From contig NZ_LNYG01000013.1 of NCBI RefSeq assembly GCF_001467745.1, positions 1,830,110 to 1,894,109 on the forward strand: 64,000 nt of DNA, given 5' to 3'. Below the pieces are notes generated by a model. It saw only the letters and a list, made by a program, of their open reading frames with translations, was not told the origin of the DNA and searched no databases. Of the stretch, positions 37,853 to 46,928 are shown in pieces. This DNA is from Legionella jamestowniensis. Lineage in GTDB: Bacteria; Pseudomonadota; Gammaproteobacteria; Legionellales; Legionellaceae. The position numbers and the translations under genes were made by a program. How positions within the stretch are numbered: position 1 is the stretch's first letter; the number at the start of each line of letters is the position of its first letter.

Positions 37853-40732
37853 ATGAAGCTTGTTAATCTTTTCCGATATGTTTTTGCGGGTAAAGGGATT
37901 ATAGACGTAAGCAATATTGATTCTACGAATGTTGAAAGGATAAAGCAAAGGATTGAAAAAAGATCAACAGAGATAAAGAACGAATTTGAATTTATTTTAA
38001 AAGATGAAAATCTTTCAAATCCCTTTAGAACAATGCTCCTGCAACTCAACACGCCTAATGCTTTGAGTTTAGAAAAAATTTTGTTTGACTCTAAGGAAGT
38101 TCAAACATCCAGTATTCCTGAAAAATTTATAATGCCTGCTGAGGAGAAACTTCAAGAAGTATTTAAGGAAAAAAATAGTATATATGGCTATTTCAGAGCG
38201 GATGATTTAGAAGCCTTTCAGCAGTTTTCACTTGTATATAAATTTATACAACTTGCCTCAAATTATATAAACTGTGATAATAGCGAGCAAACAGAGCTTT
38301 ATGAGTGCGCCTATAAAACGTTAGTATGTTTTGGCAACTTAAAGGACCAGACAGAGTTAAAAATGTTAGAACGGATAGAACAATTTCTTCTTACAAAACA
38401 AGCAAGTCAAGCAGCAAATAAATCGATACCAACCCTTATGGATCTTCAAATCGGTAAAAAAAATGGCATTAATTTTGACGAATGGTCCCAATTTATCAAA
38501 AAATATGGTGTTAAAACATTAACATTTTTTGCTAGAGCACAAGATATTGAAGAAAAATTAAAAAGAGTTCCTCAAACACCCGCAGAAGCATTTAATGCAT
38601 TAGCACAAACTGACTATAAGCGTTATTGGGAGGACCCAGAGCTGGCTAAAGTCTGTGAACAATATAACGTTCCAGAAACAGTATTCAATAGATGTCTTGA
38701 TTTAGAAGTAAACAAATTATGGAAAACAAAGGATAACCTTCCCAACATTACAGTGAATGGTTCCGATCCTGAGATAAATAAATCAGGCTATTATTTGGTT
38801 AAACTACCCATAAAAGACCCTCGTTCTTTAATTCTTGGTTATATTACAAATGATTGCCAATCCATTGGTAGCAAAGGAGAACTCTGCGTACTGGATGGTA
38901 TAAGTTCAGAACATAATGGATTTTATGTAATGCTCAAAAAGAAAGAATCGAAAAAGGATGTCTCGCCATTTTTACAAGATAAGTCCATTGATTATGAGAA
39001 CTTTGAAATTGTTGGTCAAGGATATGCCTGGCTCAGTATGAGCGGAAACCTTACCATTGACTCATGGGAAAACGCACGGCAAAAAGATGATCAAACTGCC
39101 GTAGCGATGCTCAAAAAATTTAGCCAAATGGTTATTTCCCAAAGTAACGGAAATATAGTACAAGTAACTACAGGTAGAGATAGCCCAAGAACTCCATCTG
39201 CGTTTAGTAAAGCGCTATCTTTAAAGTATGCAGAAATAATGGAGGAAGGAACACAATATAACGATTCTAAAAGTCAAACGCTTATTGCTATAGACAGGGA
39301 GAAAATTAAGGACATTAAAGATGAACTCATCTTCCAATTAACAGAAAACGAAGACTTTACTCCCACAAGAACGTTAAAAGATTTGATAGAGCCAATTTAC
39401 TCTCAAAAACACAGCATGTGGATATGGAGCTTATTGGCAACCTCAAAAAGTCTAGATTGGCATTCAGAAGACACTCTGACTGCTATTTCTTCATGCGTTA
39501 ATCTGGATTACAGTGGTGGTGTTGTTACCTGGAAAGCATTGTTTTTAATGGAGCAAGCTTCTTTACTCAATAATGACTCTTTTCAACATATTACTGCCGA
39601 CAAATGGCAAGCAAAAACTGTTTGTGAAACTATCATTGCTTTAGGCAATGCGCAACTCCTTGATCAGAAAAATTTTGCAGTTCTCATAAAGATTAATAAT
39701 GATGACCAACTTTTAAATAAAGACAAAGTCCTAGCAAATATTTCTCGTAGTAGCACCCAACTTTCTCGCGCGAATATCCATTTAGATAACAATAGCTTCG
39801 AAGCGTTAGCAAATGCCTGTGTTCTTGCTGAAAAATCAGGAAAAAATTTCAATGAAGGGACCATCGCTACCGTAATTACTTTAAAAACAAAGTTTGGTAT
39901 TACCCTTGATGGACCTACATTTAGTAAATTGCTCGAAAATGGAAGATATGCACCTGAGATTTTAAACCTGTTTACGAGGGCAAAAGAGTACAGGCTAAAT
40001 GTGCTTGATAACGCTGTGTATAAAAACATTATAGCGAATGCCCCATACCTTAAAGCCCTAAATAAGGTAATCCCAAGCCTGGCAACAGTAAACATCCTTG
40101 ATAACGCTATTTTCCAGTCATTAATCAAGAATGTGCAAGATAGCCCTTACATGCCTTATGTAATTTCTTTATTGCACGAACACGATTTATTAGATAAAGA
40201 GAATTTTAATCAGTTAATGCAACATGCTTCCTATGCAGAGGATATTTATGATGTTTTAGCCCAACTAGGCCCTAGCATCCTGGACAGGGAGAAAGTGCAA
40301 TTTATTTTTGAACACCATGAGAATGCTTATTATTTAGGAAAAATCCTTGCAAAATTGTCCGAAGCTAACCTATTAGATAATGATAGTTTCAATAAACTAA
40401 AACCTTGTGTTTCATCTTTAGAAGAAGTAAGCAAGATTATTTCCTTACTTGAAAAATATGAACTTTTAAACAAAGATAATTTTTTATTAGTGGTAGAAAA
40501 CCATTCAGCTGCAAAAGATATTTTAGAGGCTTTAAAGAAATTAAAGGAAAGCAATACTCTTAATGATAGTAATTTTAAAGAAGAGCTGACGAAAAATACC
40601 CCAAATAATGGCGCAACCCTCAAGCAAGAGGGAGGTGTTTTTCCTAGCACATCCACGAAAGAAGCACTACAAAAATTAAAGAACCCTGCGGATATTAGTG
40701 CAGCTCCCGCTACAAATATTAAAGTGATGTAA
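37853..40732 (+). CDS. Large 959-residue repeat protein, effector candidate
   Basis: A 959-residue cytosolic-type protein without signal peptide. Residues about 300-420 form a module with NDCQSIGSKGELCVLDGI, NGFYVMLKK, and GQGYAWLSMSGNLTIDSWENAR, and a later VTTGRDSPRTPSAF; this order recalls acetyltransferase-like modules seen in several Legionella proteins, but I cannot name it. Residues about 560-920 are a series of helical units of about 34-36 residues with the phrase LLDN/LLDKxxFxxL (for example LLDKENFNQLMQHASYAEDIYDVLAQL, NLLDNDSFNKL, LLNKDNFLLVV). The tail is Lys/Thr-rich. Architecture (catalytic-looking module plus long alpha repeats) is typical of Dot/Icm effectors; translocation is untested. 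Confidence 0.6.
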   Translation: MKLVNLFRYVFAGKGIIDVSNIDSTNVERIKQRIEKRSTEIKNEFEFILKDENLSNPFRTMLLQLNTPNALSLEKILFDSKEVQTSSIPEKFIMPAEEKLQEVFKEKNSIYGYFRADDLEAFQQFSLVYKFIQLASNYINCDNSEQTELYECAYKTLVCFGNLKDQTELKMLERIEQFLLTKQASQAANKSIPTLMDLQIGKKNGINFDEWSQFIKKYGVKTLTFFARAQDIEEKLKRVPQTPAEAFNALAQTDYKRYWEDPELAKVCEQYNVPETVFNRCLDLEVNKLWKTKDNLPNITVNGSDPEINKSGYYLVKLPIKDPRSLILGYITNDCQSIGSKGELCVLDGISSEHNGFYVMLKKKESKKDVSPFLQDKSIDYENFEIVGQGYAWLSMSGNLTIDSWENARQKDDQTAVAMLKKFSQMVISQSNGNIVQVTTGRDSPRTPSAFSKALSLKYAEIMEEGTQYNDSKSQTLIAIDREKIKDIKDELIFQLTENEDFTPTRTLKDLIEPIYSQKHSMWIWSLLATSKSLDWHSEDTLTAISSCVNLDYSGGVVTWKALFLMEQASLLNNDSFQHITADKWQAKTVCETIIALGNAQLLDQKNFAVLIKINNDDQLLNKDKVLANISRSSTQLSRANIHLDNNSFEALANACVLAEKSGKNFNEGTIATVITLKTKFGITLDGPTFSKLLENGRYAPEILNLFTRAKEYRLNVLDNAVYKNIIANAPYLKALNKVIPSLATVNILDNAIFQSLIKNVQDSPYMPYVISLLHEHDLLDKENFNQLMQHASYAEDIYDVLAQLGPSILDREKVQFIFEHHENAYYLGKILAKLSEANLLDNDSFNKLKPCVSSLEEVSKIISLLEKYELLNKDNFLLVVENHSAAKDILEALKKLKESNTLNDSNFKEELTKNTPNNGATLKQEGGVFPSTSTKEALQKLKNPADISAAPATNIKVM

Positions 40733-40947
40733 ACACATATTTTCATTTAATGAAATCAATATCAAGCTTATGATTGGGCATCATCTTATCAGAGATTATT
40801 ATCCCGACGGTCATCTTACTCTTGTAACACCTTAAATTTATTTATTAGGAGAAGGGAATGCTGACCAGTTTTCACATCCCAAGCGAGCGTAGCCGCGAAA
40901 TGATACTTCGCCTGGATCACTGGTCTCAGTATTCTATACTCGAGGTT

Positions 40948-41853
40948 TTATAAATGCTTTTGGGCTAAAAGGAGACCGAAGATGCCTTGTTTGGGTTTAC
41001 CACTTTCATCGAGTTTATGCAATTGGCCCGGATTTTCTTTGTATTCCAGAATAGACCAGCCACTATCTTGATAAAAATGATAGAGCTCCTTTGATTCTGC
41101 CAAATAAGTAAAACTGTCAGGATAGATATAAGGTTCAGCTTTGATGGGAAAAACTAAAAAATGCATGCCCCTTACCGAGGTTAGCGATTGTAGCGTTGCC
41201 AATAACGGCTGAATGCTGGACGGGTTTAAAAATTGCAGCGTAACGGTGGAGCACATAAAGTCAAAGGATTTATTTTGGATTGGAATTGGCTGGTTTAAAT
41301 CATGGAGGAGGGCTTCAATGTTTAACAATTGTTCTTGTTTTGCGATATGCTTTATATTCTCAATAGCTTTTTCATTTTTATCTATACCGATAATTTGATG
41401 TCCAGACAAAGCAAAGTATAAAGGATTTCTCCCCGAACCGCAGCCAATATCCAAAATGGTCATTTTCTCCTGTTCTCGTAGATAAGTTTGATAGATGTAC
41501 AATAAATCATGATGGATAGGTGGCAGGTGATATTTTTTTTCAAAATAACGATGAGGGTGGCAGTAAAACTGCAAAGTAGCCTTGAAATCGTCGCTTACCG
41601 AGGCAATTTTATGCCATGATGATGGAGGTATTACCAACGAGGGGGATTGCGGGTTTAACGTATAATCAGATTGTTCATTTCCATGCCCATCCAGAAAAAC
41701 AAACTGCATGTTCCCTTCATGCACGGTGAGATGCCCCCAAGTGCCTTCTTTGGTGCTGTGTTTATTAAGAAAAAACTGAAGGTTCTTTTCTCTATCAAGA
41801 TCGATGTCTTTATATACCTTTAAAGCTGTGATTAGCTGTGGATGATTGCTCAT
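40948..41853 (-). CDS. tehB: Tellurite-resistance-type SAM methyltransferase, TehB with cupin
   Basis: A 301-residue protein with an N-terminal cupin (TehB_N/DUF1971, about residues 1-95: SNHPQLITALKVYKD, GTWGHLTVHEG, LVIPPSSWHKI) and a C-terminal class I methyltransferase (ILDIGCGSGRNPLYFAL, about 145). TehB relatives methylate tellurite or small oxyanions. Start is ATG 41853, because it overlaps the DoxX stop as ATGA; the frame extends to 41973 within doxX and is not part of the family. Confidence 0.85.
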   Translation of the reverse strand: MSNHPQLITALKVYKDIDLDREKNLQFFLNKHSTKEGTWGHLTVHEGNMQFVFLDGHGNEQSDYTLNPQSPSLVIPPSSWHKIASVSDDFKATLQFYCHPHRYFEKKYHLPPIHHDLLYIYQTYLREQEKMTILDIGCGSGRNPLYFALSGHQIIGIDKNEKAIENIKHIAKQEQLLNIEALLHDLNQPIPIQNKSFDFMCSTVTLQFLNPSSIQPLLATLQSLTSVRGMHFLVFPIKAEPYIYPDSFTYLAESKELYHFYQDSGWSILEYKENPGQLHKLDESGKPKQGIFGLLLAQKHL

Positions 41854-42365
41854 GATGAGCCCTGACGTTTGGGTAAGTTTACTAAGCCTAACCGGTTTAT
41901 CAGTAGATTGTCCAATGCCCAACGCCCTCCACCGACAACCAATAAATAACAAGCCCCCATTAACATTGCCCAATCAGTTCTGGATTCATGCATGAAGCTC
42001 CAGAAGCCATAGCGATTAAGTTCACGAACATGAAAAAACCACCAATCACTTCCTATCCAGATGGGAAATTTTGTGGAAATAAAAGCAACTATCATGATGA
42101 TAATCAAAGGAATGCTGGCCAGGCGTGTGAAAAGACCAAGCAATATTAATAAGCCACAGCCAACCTCCACCCAGCCCACAAAAGGACCCATAATGTCAGG
42201 ATAAGGAATGCCAATCTTCATAAAACGTCCGGCGCCGAGCACATCAGGGTACAGTAATTTTTGGATACCCTCAGGCAAAAAAACTAACCCTACGGATAGT
42301 CGGATCAATATCACCCAAGGAGAGACAGCACTATAGAATAAATATTGTAATAAATTTTTATTCAT
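41850..42365 (-). CDS. DoxX-family membrane protein
   Basis: A 171-residue four-TM inner-membrane protein of the DoxX/DoxD-like group: WVILIRLSVGLVFLPEGIQKLLYPDVLG and VEVGCGLLILLGLFTRLASIPLI. DoxX members act in thiosulfate-quinone oxidation or oxidative-stress responses (MRC complex). It is translationally coupled to tehB by ATGA. Confidence 0.85.
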   Translation of the reverse strand: MNKNLLQYLFYSAVSPWVILIRLSVGLVFLPEGIQKLLYPDVLGAGRFMKIGIPYPDIMGPFVGWVEVGCGLLILLGLFTRLASIPLIIIMIVAFISTKFPIWIGSDWWFFHVRELNRYGFWSFMHESRTDWAMLMGACYLLVVGGGRWALDNLLINRLGLVNLPKRQGSS

Positions 42366-42427
42366 TCAATTCCACTTCCATTCATTTCATTGCCCTTTTA
42401 AATAGTAGCGATGGAAGTACTGCCATA

Positions 42428-43690
42428 TCAACCCCAGTGCATTAAGGACAACCCCGATAGCCAAATACCTAAAGGTACCCAGAAAGCCAGGAACAAACAG
42501 GAAATAAGACCTGTTACCGCGATGAAATTAGGATAAAGACGTTGGTCTTTTGGTAAGTACAGGGCGGAAAGATTTGTAATCGAGTAATAGATCAACACGG
42601 TGAAAGCGCTGAAGGACCAAGTAGTTTCAACGCTACCAAACAAAGTTAGACCAGCAATGGCGAACCCAATACCAACGATCGCTGCTACCGGTATGCGATG
42701 CTTACGGGAAACAACTGCAAATAGTTCTGGTAAATCTTGTTGACGCCCCATGGCCAAAGCCATTCGTGAAAGCCCTAAAATGAGGTTTAGTAATACACCC
42801 AGCATTGCTGTACATGCACCAATAGCAATGAAGGTAACCAGTCCAGGCCGGTTCATGGCATTGGCTGCAATTTCAAGCGGGGTGGCCTTATTTTCTGTTA
42901 CAATGGCCAGTTGGGTTGAGCCGACAGAGCCAATGGCAACCATAGCGACTAAAATATAGAGGACTGCACTCACCACCAAGGTCAGGATAATAGCTTTGGG
43001 GATGGTGGTAGCAGGCTCTTTAACTTCTTCACCCATCGTGGCAATGCGTCCATAGCCCGTATAGGCGACAAACATTAAAGCAGTCGCATACAAAAAATGA
43101 CCGAGTCCGCCATCAGCTGTTTTTGGGAAAAATGGCGAGAGGTTTTGTCCGCCATTTCGCAGCAGGCTAGGGAATCCAAAAACGACAAATAACACGAGGG
43201 ACAGCAGCGTTATCGAGACAATAATCAGGTTGGTTTTGTTGGAGCGCTTTAAGCCGCTCAACACAATCAAGGTTAAAACAATAACAACGGTTACGGCAAC
43301 AGGGATAATGGAAATTAGTCTTAATTTAAACAGGTGTAGAAAATACCCTGCAAAGCCTAAAGCTGCGGTTGCAGCTGAAGCGGTTTTGGCGCATAAAAAC
43401 ATCCAACCTGCTGTAAATCCTATCGCCGGATGAAGATAGCGATAACCGTACTCATAGGTTCCACCGCTCACTGGATGACTGGCTGCAAGTTGCGCGCTTG
43501 ATAAAGCATTACAGGTTGCAACTAATGCAGCCAGAATAATGCTCAAAATAACTGATGGACCGGTCACCCCGGCTGCAACCCCAATGCTGACAAACACACC
43601 AGTACCTAGAATAGAGCCTAAGCCCATCATGGTTGCGCCTGACAAACCAAGATCACGGTGCAGTTTACGATGAATGATTTTATCGTTCAT
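42428..43690 (-). CDS. APC-family amino acid permease
   Basis: A 420-residue permease with about 12 TM helices. TM1 has GATMMGLGSILGTGVFVSIGVAAG, the conserved G-S-I-x-G-T-G substrate loop, and TM6 has VAYTGYGRIATMGEEVKEPATTIPKAI. It imports an amino acid or amine with H+; specificity cannot be read. Start ATG 43690 with AGGAGGC upstream. Confidence 0.9.
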   Translation of the reverse strand: MNDKIIHRKLHRDLGLSGATMMGLGSILGTGVFVSIGVAAGVTGPSVILSIILAALVATCNALSSAQLAASHPVSGGTYEYGYRYLHPAIGFTAGWMFLCAKTASAATAALGFAGYFLHLFKLRLISIIPVAVTVVIVLTLIVLSGLKRSNKTNLIIVSITLLSLVLFVVFGFPSLLRNGGQNLSPFFPKTADGGLGHFLYATALMFVAYTGYGRIATMGEEVKEPATTIPKAIILTLVVSAVLYILVAMVAIGSVGSTQLAIVTENKATPLEIAANAMNRPGLVTFIAIGACTAMLGVLLNLILGLSRMALAMGRQQDLPELFAVVSRKHRIPVAAIVGIGFAIAGLTLFGSVETTWSFSAFTVLIYYSITNLSALYLPKDQRLYPNFIAVTGLISCLFLAFWVPLGIWLSGLSLMHWG

Positions 43691-43738
43691 ATGCCTCCTT
43701 GCACTCTAACTCATAGACATTCACAGCTGGGAAAGGTT

Positions 43739-44824
43739 CTATTTCATTTCTTTAGTCACATCTTGTGCTAGCAGTGCTGGATGACTCACGGGAATTCTAA
43801 CTACTTTAGCACCTGCATTGAGATTTAGCGTTGTTATATCGATGACCCGTAAAGTTGGGAAATTGTAGCTTTTGAAATACAATTTACCGTTTTTTAAGTC
43901 TTTGAAGACTGTCCACTGTGTGGTTTCAGTTCCAGGCCTGCCCTTAGCATCTCTTACCATGCCGTTAGGAATAAAAACATTATCGATAATATGCTCTGAT
44001 AAAACGACAGCTTGTTCTGCATTATCCACTGGAAATGCGGTTTGTTGTAAGAAAGCCACTTTGACAAAACGCGAAGGTGGTGTGCTATCTCCTGGCAACC
44101 CAACCATGCCTGCACCTTGGCCGGTAGCAGAATAAATCATACCAGCGACTTTAATCGGTTCAACAGCATAAGGCGATAGATTTGCATAATTTTTAAGATT
44201 GGTAAGTTGCCAATCAAAGGTTGGGGAGTTCGTCAAAACTCCTAAAGAGTTCTCATAAATTTGCTTCTGTCCTTTATTAAACTCAACAACAATACTTTTT
44301 CCCTGGGCATCATTGATAACGAGATGCAAGGGGAAGGATTGTTGTTGACCATCAATAGTTAACATCTGATCAAATACTACTAAACTTTCAAGCGCTACAC
44401 GTGCTTCCTCAGTTGTTTTAAATTGGCTTAAGACCCAATCCCCTAATTGAAAGTAGGGTATAGAGTTTTTCAGGTTCTCTTTATTTACTTTAGGGTATTG
44501 TGTATATCCAGGTAGATACAAAAGGCCAATGCTAAGCCCTTGGTCATTCATACCATCTACGGCATGATCTTGGCCAAAAAAATTCAAATAAACAAAGCCA
44601 TATTTTGCAGTCCAAGATTGACTTGATTGACCGTCAGAAGTTGTATTGCTAAATGTTTTTCCTTTAGGAGAGGTGACAATTTCACTATTAAGCGATGGCC
44701 CGAATTCTAAGGTTCTACCAACGACAACACTATTATCTTTGGATTGGATCATGATATTGGTACAGGCAATAGAACAATTGAAAACGGTTAATAAAACAAA
44801 AGGAAATGCAATCTTGGCCAGCAT
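43739..44824 (-). CDS. Choloylglycine hydrolase/penicillin V acylase family protein
   Basis: A 361-residue Ntn-hydrolase of the linear-amide C-N hydrolase family. The signal peptide ends in SIA, so Cys21 becomes the N-terminal nucleophile (CTNIMIQSKDNSVVVGRTLEF), exactly how exported members work. NDQGLSIGLLYLPG, VLTNSPTFDWQLTNLKNY and the terminal Arg/Asn residues (TQWTVFKDLKN) match. A relative in Legionella (Lpg choloylglycine hydrolase) is exported by type II secretion; substrate may be a bile salt, penicillin or N-acyl lactone. Confidence 0.88.
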   Translation of the reverse strand: MLAKIAFPFVLLTVFNCSIACTNIMIQSKDNSVVVGRTLEFGPSLNSEIVTSPKGKTFSNTTSDGQSSQSWTAKYGFVYLNFFGQDHAVDGMNDQGLSIGLLYLPGYTQYPKVNKENLKNSIPYFQLGDWVLSQFKTTEEARVALESLVVFDQMLTIDGQQQSFPLHLVINDAQGKSIVVEFNKGQKQIYENSLGVLTNSPTFDWQLTNLKNYANLSPYAVEPIKVAGMIYSATGQGAGMVGLPGDSTPPSRFVKVAFLQQTAFPVDNAEQAVVLSEHIIDNVFIPNGMVRDAKGRPGTETTQWTVFKDLKNGKLYFKSYNFPTLRVIDITTLNLNAGAKVVRIPVSHPALLAQDVTKEMK

Positions 44825-45034
44825 AGTAAGTCCCTATTATTAATTAGAATTAATTCTGTTTTATCTTAAGCTGAAAAGGGCTTATAAGCCAGGTCAGCAA
44901 CTTAATCTGAGTAGGCACACTACGCTTGTTGAATAATTTGTGAAGCCAAATCAATTATTCTCTTCTTATAGTATCGAGAAAAATGAATACCTATTGCGTA
45001 TAATAGGATTAATAATGGATTGCGAAGGACGGGT

Positions 45035-45359
45035 ATGAAGATTATTCTATTTTTATGGTTTATGACTATAAGTTTTGTCTCTTCGAGTGCCATTATTTAT
45101 GTAAAAGGGCTGCCTATGGCATTGGAACAAAAGAATGATGTTTATCTTCTTCCTCCCTCAAACGTAACCCCATCGAATACAACTTTATTTTATATCACTA
45201 TGGATGGTGGATGGTGTTAATAAAGTGTGCATGCTGGATACCCATATTGATGGCGGTTTCTTTCAAATTACTCAAGTTGCCTTTCTAATTAATGGAGCTA
45301 GAACCGTATGGAATTGTTATGCTTACGAAACCACGGTGATTAAAGTTCTTCCATGGTAG
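45035..45359 (+). pseudogene. Small secreted protein broken by 7-bp tandem duplication
   Basis: ATG 45035 opens a frame with a signal peptide (IILFLWFMTISFVSSSA) that stops at 45220. At 45201-45216 the sequence is period 7, TGGATGG twice then TG. Removing one 7-mer joins the frame to a downstream frame that runs NKVCMLDTHIDGGFF to KVLPW and stops at 45359, giving about 106 residues. Both sides look protein-like, so a recent duplication seems to have broken the gene. Family not known. Confidence 0.72.
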
Positions 45360-45376
45360 CAACTACATTAGTTTGT

Positions 45377-45572
45377 TCACTGTTTGAGCTGTAAAGTTTC
45401 TTTATATTTTTCAGGTCCGACCTGAATAGATAACTCATATTTGGAGTCACATCCACACAGCAGATTTCCATTGTGCATGAAAAAAGACCGCCGAACATAT
45501 TTTGTTCTGTGATTCCGTGAGCATCTTTTAAAGCCTCTCTAATCCTTGATTTGGTTTTGCGTCATGAGCCAT
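45377..45572 (-). pseudogene. TfoX-like N-terminal domain remnant
   Basis: On the minus strand, MAHDA, then RIREALKDAHGITEQNMFGGL, then in another frame FFMHNGNLLCGC, LSIQVGPEKYKETLQ and a stop at 45377. These three pieces in order are the TfoX/Sxy N-terminal domain (MFGG..F..NGNL.C.., the V-G-P-x-x-Y motif). Two frameshifts interrupt it. TfoX relatives regulate competence; this copy is dead. Confidence 0.68.
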
Positions 45573-45709
45573 ATCATTAATTACTTATGATGCAAAAGCG
45601 ACACGCTTTCTCTTCATTTTAATCTGCATAAATTAATATGGAATGGGCCGTCGTAATCAATAACTTAGATTACGCTTCGCTAAAATTATTGAGGTCTCAA
45701 TTTACCGCA
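45573..45709. other. Rest of the 45.36-45.71 kb gap
   Basis: Between the TfoX remnant and the stop of the next gene I see only A/T-rich DNA with no open frame or strong signal. Confidence 0.5.
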
Positions 45710-46630
45710 TCAATTTGGCGTAATTTTTTTTACTTCCTCGCCATCCTTTTCCGATAAAGTTTCGGCTGATAAAAATAATGTTTTAGCTCTTGTACTGGCG
45801 TCGGATATAGAATGAATTTTAATCGAACTGATTGGCTTTTTAATGGCGGCATGTTTGTTTAACTCGCGCGCGCTTGAAAAGAATTTTTGATTCTCTATAG
45901 AAGAATAGACACGATATGCCTTGTTTATTGCTGTATCTGCAAGACGATTAAACTCTTGTTCAGAGATAATTTCTTTGCTTTTCTCATATATCGCAACTTT
46001 TAATTCATTTAAGATAGCTACGGTAATTTCGCCTGAAAATCTACTAAATGGCTGCTGCTCTTTCCCACCTTGAAAAATCACTACCGCTTGGTTATATAAA
46101 TCATTAGCTAATTTTTTGTGTAGTCGTTTGATTTCCAAAACCTCGTAAACTTTATTAGCTTTGTTTATAGCATCGCTTGTTATTTTTTTATACATTGCCT
46201 CAGGTATAACTGAATAAGCTGGTTCAAGGTATGTCTGTTTCACTAAATCCTCTATTAATTTGACTATAACTTCATTAGCAAACAGGTTATAGGGCCCGCC
46301 TTCTCGCGTTCCCAATAGGATAGCTAAAACTTGATTATATATTCCATCACTAATTTCCTTTTTTAATTTAGGATTTATAGTAGTAAAGTTAACTATTATT
46401 GATTGAAACGTTTGTTCTCTATCTACAAGTGTTTCAAATTCTTCAGTTGTAGTTTTATTTGTTATGCGATTACCCCTCATAACAGCAGAGGAAATAAAAA
46501 GACCCATATGCTTTAAATCTTTTTCTAATCGGTTTTCAATTTGTTGCATTATAGGCTTATTGTTATCAATACATATCTCTATAGTTGTACCAGTAATAAA
46601 TTTGATTCTAACCCATGTTTCTCTAGCCAT
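45710..46630 (-). CDS. Unknown protein with internal tandem duplication, effector candidate
   Basis: A 306-residue protein from ATG 46630 (GAGG 9 nt upstream; the frame to TTG 46645 is unlikely). No family recognised. Residues about 90-175 and 176-255 are two copies of one unit: LYNQ/IYNQ near the start, then G-x-x-x-G/Q, a long helix, and AINKANKVYEVLE versus AINKAYRVYSSIE. The C-terminus is polar, Ser/Lys/Glu-rich, the shape of Dot/Icm signals (ends AETLSEKDGEEVKKITPN). The promoter has a PmrA-type box. Role unknown. Confidence 0.58.
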   Translation of the reverse strand: MARETWVRIKFITGTTIEICIDNNKPIMQQIENRLEKDLKHMGLFISSAVMRGNRITNKTTTEEFETLVDREQTFQSIIVNFTTINPKLKKEISDGIYNQVLAILLGTREGGPYNLFANEVIVKLIEDLVKQTYLEPAYSVIPEAMYKKITSDAINKANKVYEVLEIKRLHKKLANDLYNQAVVIFQGGKEQQPFSRFSGEITVAILNELKVAIYEKSKEIISEQEFNRLADTAINKAYRVYSSIENQKFFSSARELNKHAAIKKPISSIKIHSISDASTRAKTLFLSAETLSEKDGEEVKKITPN

Positions 46631-46672
46631 TATGGCAATCCTCAATTAATATTGTGTCTGCAAATTGCGCAG

Positions 46673-46704
46673 ATTGTACGCGGTTATTATTAAATCAACC
46701 TTAA
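46673..46704 (-). promoter_or_regulatory. PmrA-box-type promoter of the duplicated-domain gene
   Basis: Minus strand: TTAAG (46704-46700), six bases, TTAAT (46693-46689), ten bases, TACAAT (46678-46673). One TTAAT half is TTAAG, all spacings equal those at 3633-3664 and 19886-19917. Confidence 0.55.
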
Positions 46705-46865
46705 GAAGTAGATAACTAATTTCATCCGAATTACCTCAATTATCTGTTACTGAGAAAGGAGGTTTATTTATATTCAAATTACAGCAAATACGATACTAAA
46801 GGAGGAGTAAAGCGTTAAGTAAACGCAGTTAGATGAATTTTTGTGAAACCCATCATTATTATCGC

Positions 46866-46883
46866 AAAGTTCTTCCATGGTAG
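46866..46883 (+). repeat. Second copy of the 3' end of the broken small secreted gene
   Basis: AAAGTTCTTCCATGGTAG here equals 45342-45359, and the next bases are also alike (TAGTAAC/TAGCAAC). It ends in the same K-V-L-P-W-stop phrase. Probably the leftover of a paralogue of the pseudogene at 45035. Confidence 0.5.
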
Positions 46884-46928
46884 TAACCGATTATATTGTT
46901 TTAAAAGCATAATGGCAGAGACAACTGC

